Assembly: GCA_016189835.1 (NCBI GenBank)
Contig: JACPRU010000061.1
Span: 1-39,847, forward strand
DNA: 39,847 nt
Direction of reading: 5' to 3'
DNA from: Deltaproteobacteria bacterium
GTDB taxonomy: Bacteria > Desulfobacterota > Binatia > JACPRU01
Part shown: positions 36,179-39,847 of the stretch, in pieces
Layout: the number at the start of each line of letters is the position of its first letter
Position numbering within the stretch: the first letter of the stretch is position 1
The notes under the pieces: generated by a model
Seen by the model: the letters and a program-made list of their open reading frames with translations, nothing else
Told to the model about the DNA's origin: nothing
Databases searched by the model: none
Program-made: the position numbers and the translations under genes

Positions 36179-37051
36179 ATGCCCAGCACGCTGATCGGCC
36201 CCACCTCTCACTACTTCTATTCGCTGCGCCTCAAGCTCCATTACGTGGACTGGGGGAACCACGACAAGCCGCCGCTGCTGCTCATCCACGGCGGGCGGGA
36301 CCACGCGCGCAACTGGGACCGGGTCGCGCTCGACTTGCGGCGCGACTACCACGTGATCGCCCCCGATCTGCGCGGCCACGGCGATTCGCAGTGGGCGCTC
36401 GGCTCGAGCTATTCGATGATCGACTACACGCTCGACGTGGCGCAGCTGCTCGGCGCCGTCGATCTCTTTCCGATCACCATCATCGGCCACTCGCTCGGCG
36501 GCGCGATCGCCCTGCAGTACACCGGCACGTATCCCGACCGCGTGAGGAAGGTGGTGGCGATCGAGGGCCTCGGACCCGCCCCGGAGCTGATCCGCGAGGT
36601 CAAGCCGGCGCACGAGCGCATGCGCGAGTGGATCGGCGAGATGCAGGCGCTCGCCCGCCGCCACCCGCACCGCTACAAGACGCTCGACGAGGCGGTGGCG
36701 CGCATGCGCGAGGCGAATCCCCACCTCTGCGCCGAGCACGCGCGCGAGCTGACGGTTCAGGGCTGCTACCGCGACGAGGACGGCACGTACCTCTGGAAGT
36801 TCGACAACTACGTGCGCGCGGCGTCGCCCTACCTCTTCAACGTGCAGGACGCCCGCACCTTCTGGCAGCAGATCACCTGCCCGGTGCTGCTGCTGCGCGG
36901 CATGGACTCGTGGGCATCCGATCCCGAGAAGGACGGGCGCGCCAGCGCGTTCCGCGACTATCGGCTGGTCAACGTCCCGAAGGCGGGGCATTGGGTCCAC
37001 CACGACCAGCTGGACGTCTTCCTGCGCGCGGTGCGCGAGTTCCTGGCGTAG
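36179..37051 (+). CDS. Alpha/beta hydrolase
   Basis: A 290-residue alpha/beta-hydrolase-fold protein. It shows LLLIHGGRDHARNWD (oxyanion region) near residue 36, DLRGHGDSQWA, the nucleophile elbow IIGHSLGGAIALQY near 102, and a late His in AGHWVHHDQ near 270. Lengths and motifs resemble C-C bond hydrolases, epoxide hydrolases and haloalkane-dehalogenase relatives, but there is no decisive second nucleophile; with Ser as nucleophile an esterase or C-C hydrolase is likelier than an epoxide hydrolase. No good ribosome binding site precedes ATG 36179. Confidence 0.85.
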   Translation: MPSTLIGPTSHYFYSLRLKLHYVDWGNHDKPPLLLIHGGRDHARNWDRVALDLRRDYHVIAPDLRGHGDSQWALGSSYSMIDYTLDVAQLLGAVDLFPITIIGHSLGGAIALQYTGTYPDRVRKVVAIEGLGPAPELIREVKPAHERMREWIGEMQALARRHPHRYKTLDEAVARMREANPHLCAEHARELTVQGCYRDEDGTYLWKFDNYVRAASPYLFNVQDARTFWQQITCPVLLLRGMDSWASDPEKDGRASAFRDYRLVNVPKAGHWVHHDQLDVFLRAVREFLA

Positions 37052-37090
37052 GAGTCCGCCGCCGCGCCGAGTGAGATCGGAGTGACATCG

Positions 37091-38206
37091 ATGGGGAACG
37101 TCGAACGCCGCCTGCCGCACCGCGCCGAGCACATCGGCAGCCTGCTGCGACCGCGGGCGCTGAAGGACGCGTTCCGCGCCCACGCCGAGGGACGGCTCGA
37201 CGACGTCGCCTTCGGCCGCATCCAGGACGAGGCGATCCGCGAGGCCATCGCGCTGCAAGAGGACGTCGGCTTGCGCACGATCACCGACGGCGAGTTTCGC
37301 CGCACGGCGTGGTCGGCGGGGTTCGTGTGGGCGCTCGGCGGGCTCGAGCCGCGCGACTCGCTGTTCGAGTTCACGGACGATTCGGGCGACGTCGTCCGCT
37401 GGCAGACCTGCCGCGCGGCCGCCCGCGTGCGTCGCGAGCGCGGCATCACCACCGACGAGTTCCGGTTCGTGCGCGCCGCGACCCGCTTCACCCCCAAGGT
37501 GACGATGCCGGCGCCGAGCTTCCTGCACTTCTTCCGCGGCCCGGACTGCGCCGACCGCCGCGTGTACCCGGATCTCGCGGCCTTTTGGGACGACCTCGTG
37601 GTCATCTATCGCGAGGAGCTGCGCGCGCTCGGCGAGCTGGGAGCGACCTACGTGCAGATCGACGAGGTCCCGCTGGCGATGCTGTGCGATCCGGAGGTGC
37701 GCGAGCGGGTCCACGCCCGCGGGGAAGATTCCGATCGGCTGATCGGGACCTACGTCGACGTCGTCAATCGGATCCTCGAGACGCGGCCGGCGGGAATGAC
37801 CGTCGGCATGCACCTCTGCCGCGGCAACCTGCGCGGCCACTGGATGGCGGCGGGCGGCTACGAGCCGATCGCCGAACGGCTGTTCGGCGGGCTCGGCGTC
37901 GATGCGTTCTTCCTCGAGTACGACTCGGCGCGCGCCGGCGGCTTCGAGCCCCTGCGCTTCGTGCCGAAGCCGAAGTCCGTCGTGCTCGGCCTGGTCAGCT
38001 CGAAGAAACGCGAGCTGGAGAGTCCCGAGGATCTGCGCCGCCGGATCGACGAGGCGGGCCGCTTCGTTCCGCTCGATAGGCTGGGGCTGTCACCGCAGTG
38101 CGGGTTCGCCAGCACCGTCGGCGGCAATCCTCTCTCGCCCGACGACCAGCGCGCGAAGCTCGCCCTGGTGGTCGAGACGGCGCGGCGGGTGTGGGGCTCG
38201 ACCTGA
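37091..38206 (+). CDS. MetE C-terminal-domain-like methyltransferase
   Basis: A 371-residue single barrel resembling the catalytic half of cobalamin-independent methionine synthase. It shows HRAEHIGSLLRPRAL near residue 8, TITDGEFRRTAWSAGF, YVQIDEVPLAML, and the zinc ligands His and Cys in GMHLCRGN, Glu in FFLEYDSARA and the last Cys in LSPQCGFAST. The folate-binding N-terminal half of MetE is absent, so it probably uses another methyl donor or acts on a thiol substrate. Single-domain relatives work with thiols in several pathways. ATG 37091 has GGAG eight bases before; GTG 37082 is possible. Context gives no donor. Confidence 0.85.
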   Translation: MGNVERRLPHRAEHIGSLLRPRALKDAFRAHAEGRLDDVAFGRIQDEAIREAIALQEDVGLRTITDGEFRRTAWSAGFVWALGGLEPRDSLFEFTDDSGDVVRWQTCRAAARVRRERGITTDEFRFVRAATRFTPKVTMPAPSFLHFFRGPDCADRRVYPDLAAFWDDLVVIYREELRALGELGATYVQIDEVPLAMLCDPEVRERVHARGEDSDRLIGTYVDVVNRILETRPAGMTVGMHLCRGNLRGHWMAAGGYEPIAERLFGGLGVDAFFLEYDSARAGGFEPLRFVPKPKSVVLGLVSSKKRELESPEDLRRRIDEAGRFVPLDRLGLSPQCGFASTVGGNPLSPDDQRAKLALVVETARRVWGST

Positions 38207-38234
38207 CCGAGCCATGATCCGGAGCCGCTTCAGT

Positions 38235-39248
38235 TCAGTCGATTCGAATCACGACCTTGCCGAAGTGCGCGCCGGAGCGCAGGTACTCGTACGCGGCGGG
38301 CGCATCGGCGAAGGCGAACGCCCGATCGATCACCGGTGAGAGCTTCGTTCGCGCGATCGCGCGATTCATCGACTCGAACATCTCTCGGCTGCCGACGTAG
38401 ATGCCGTCCACGTGGAGGCTGCCGAGCAGGATCGGCACGACCTCCACTCCCCCGGCGAAGCCGGTGAGGATGCCGATGAGCGACAGGCGTCCCCCCACCC
38501 GCAGAGACGCGAGCGACTTCTGAAAGGTGCCCGGACCGCCGACCTCGATCACGCGATCGACCCCGGCGCCGCCGGTGGCCTCGCGGACGGCGATCTCCCA
38601 GTCCGGAGTCTTCTTGTAGTTGATGGTCGTCGCCGCGCCGAGCCCTCGAGCTCGCTCGAGCTTCTCGTCGCTCGACGAGGTGACGATCGCCTGCGCGCCG
38701 GCCATGGCGGCGAGCTGTAGCGCGAAGATCGACACCCCTCCCGTTCCGAGCACGAGCACGGTCTCGCCGGGACGCAGGGGAGCGACCTCGAACAAGGCGT
38801 GCCACGCCGTCACCGCTGCGCAGGGCAAGGTGGCGGCATCGCCGAACGATAGATGGTCGGGGACCCGCACGAGCGCGTCGGCGTGCGAGACGACGTATTC
38901 GGCGAGCATGCCCTGCGTCGCTCCGCCGCGGGCGGTCGCCATGTCGCGCTCAGTCAGCCGCCCGGACACCCAGCTCTCGAAGAAGGTTCCCGCGACGCGG
39001 TCGCCGACCTTCACGCGGTCGACTCCGGGGCCGACCGCGGCGACCTCGCCGGCGCCGTCCGAGGTCGGCACCAGGGGCAGCGGCGGGCTGCCGGGATACA
39101 TCCCCGACACGACGAGCAGATCACGATAGTTGAGCGAGACCGCGTGGACGCGTACCAGAGCTTCCCCCGGCCCCGGCGTCGGCATCGGTGCGTCGGCGAC
39201 CTGCAAGCTCTCGACGCCGTTCATACCTCGCAACTCGTATCTCTTCAT
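38235..39248 (-). CDS. Zinc-type alcohol dehydrogenase-like protein (NAD(P)-dependent MDR)
   Basis: Medium-chain dehydrogenase of 337 residues: MKRYELRGMNGVESLQVAD, VSLNYRDLLVVSGMYPG, PTSDGAGEVAAVG, the cofactor site VLVLGTGGVSIFALQLA near residue 170, and SPVIDRAFAFADAPAAYEYL at the end. It lacks the Cys of the catalytic zinc site (NYRDLL replaces the GVCHTD type) and the four-Cys loop, so it belongs to the zinc-less reductase group despite its usual name. ATG 39248 overlaps the amidase TGA (ATGA), with GAGGAGGGG upstream, so the two are co-translated. Confidence 0.85.
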   Translation of the reverse strand: MKRYELRGMNGVESLQVADAPMPTPGPGEALVRVHAVSLNYRDLLVVSGMYPGSPPLPLVPTSDGAGEVAAVGPGVDRVKVGDRVAGTFFESWVSGRLTERDMATARGGATQGMLAEYVVSHADALVRVPDHLSFGDAATLPCAAVTAWHALFEVAPLRPGETVLVLGTGGVSIFALQLAAMAGAQAIVTSSSDEKLERARGLGAATTINYKKTPDWEIAVREATGGAGVDRVIEVGGPGTFQKSLASLRVGGRLSLIGILTGFAGGVEVVPILLGSLHVDGIYVGSREMFESMNRAIARTKLSPVIDRAFAFADAPAAYEYLRSGAHFGKVVIRID

Positions 39249-39847
39249 CGTTCCCCTCCTCGACGGGATCGCGCTCTGGTTGCCCGGCGCCCGGATCGCC
39301 TCTGCCTCCCCTCGCCCGAAACCACCCGCTGGGCCCACCGGGCGATGCTCAACAGCGCGGCGTCGCCGCCGCGCCCCCCCACCAGCTGCACGCCGACCGG
39401 CAGGCCCGAGGGGCCGCGGAGCCCCGGCACGTTCACGCACGGCATGTGCAGCAGCGTCCAGAGATGGTTGAAGACCGGGCTGCCGGTCGAGGCGAGGCCG
39501 AGCGGCGCTTCGCCCGGGGCGCTCGGGGCGAGGATCGCGTCGCAGCGGGAAAACACCGCGTCTTCGACCATCTCCCGGCATTCGACCACCAGCCGGCGCG
39601 CGGCGTCGTAGGGGGCGGGATCGCTCGGATCGTCCCGCGCCAGCAGCTCGCGCAAGCCCGCGCTGACCCGTTGCGGGGCGCTGCGCAATTCGTGCGCGAG
39701 GCCCTGGCGCGCCTCGCGGATGAGGATCGTCATCCCGGCCTCGGCGAGCCCCGCGCAGGGCGCGGGCAGCGCGAGGTCCGACAGCACGGCTCCCGCCGCC
39801 CGCAGGTGATCGGCGGCCGTCGCCAGCGCATCGGCCGCCGCGGCTTC
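39245..39847 (-). CDS. Amidase-signature enzyme, C-terminal part (5' end beyond window)
   Basis: The minus-strand frame is open from the window edge and encodes about 200 residues of an amidase C-terminal region: CREMVEDAVFSRCDAILAPS, APGEAPLGLASTGSPVFNHL, LWTLLHMPCVNVPGLRGPSG and LPVGVQLVGGRGGDAALL are the typical tail of amidase-signature proteins, such as GatA-like amidases and allophanate hydrolases. The catalytic Ser-Ser-Lys lies in the missing N-terminal part. Its stop overlaps the start of the dehydrogenase gene. The substrate cannot be inferred. Confidence 0.85.
   Translation of the reverse strand, partial: EAAAADALATAADHLRAAGAVLSDLALPAPCAGLAEAGMTILIREARQGLAHELRSAPQRVSAGLRELLARDDPSDPAPYDAARRLVVECREMVEDAVFSRCDAILAPSAPGEAPLGLASTGSPVFNHLWTLLHMPCVNVPGLRGPSGLPVGVQLVGGRGGDAALLSIARWAQRVVSGEGRQRRSGRRATRARSRRGGER

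Overview
The window is very GC-rich (about 70% by eye) and packed with short-chain dehydrogenases, CoA-type enzymes, a DUF1302/DUF1329 outer-membrane pair and a complete classical menaquinone (men) operon. Together with two genes that look selenocysteine-encoding, this suggests an uncultured Gram-negative bacterium of the broad deltaproteobacterial/Binatota type. That placement is an inference from gene content; no phylogenetic marker is present.

Left end (1-2000): an IS91-family transposase runs off the edge on the minus strand. Beside it lie a cluster of short palindromes and a decayed plus-strand remnant of a TOTE-type primase-helicase gene (two internal deletions, one shifting the frame). 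Positions 2121-13447 form a plus-strand block: two SDRs, a MerR-type regulator with two winged-helix units, then menG-F-D-H-B-A-C-E. Nearly every junction overlaps by a few bases, so this is one translationally coupled menaquinone pathway.

Middle (13466-23240): a minus-strand DUF2442 gene, a short dispersed repeat and a nitronate monooxygenase stub are followed by the most interesting locus. It is a minus-strand operon of a pentaheme cytochrome c whose frame is interrupted by TGA at codon 302, a YeeE/YedE sulfur or selenium transporter, and a SoxYZ fusion sulfur carrier. A hairpin with a UGG-type loop sits just downstream of the TGA, as in bacterial SECIS elements. Divergent from it is a membrane-anchored sulfatase-family protein. 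Then come a MaoC dehydratase and a hybrid histidine kinase carrying repeat-like insertions in its loops.

Right half (23265-39847): an SDR, then a minus-strand cluster mtoX (SBP56 methanethiol oxidase) - Sco - class III alcohol dehydrogenase. It reads as a methanethiol-to-formaldehyde-to-formate path. On the plus strand are a SnoaL-like protein, an XRE/MmyB-type regulator, an SDR, and a second likely selenoprotein: an AhpD/carboxymuconolactone-decarboxylase-like protein with a Cys-His-Leu-Sec motif and its own GG-loop hairpin. A DUF1329/DUF1302 pair, an enoyl-CoA isomerase-like protein, a quinone oxidoreductase, an alpha/beta hydrolase, a MetE-like methyltransferase, a zinc-type alcohol dehydrogenase homologue and an amidase fragment complete the window.

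The unifying theme is sulfur/selenium redox chemistry beside menaquinone synthesis. Two independent genes show the same recoding signature, so automatic annotation would probably split both into false fragments. No tRNA, rRNA or CRISPR array was seen.
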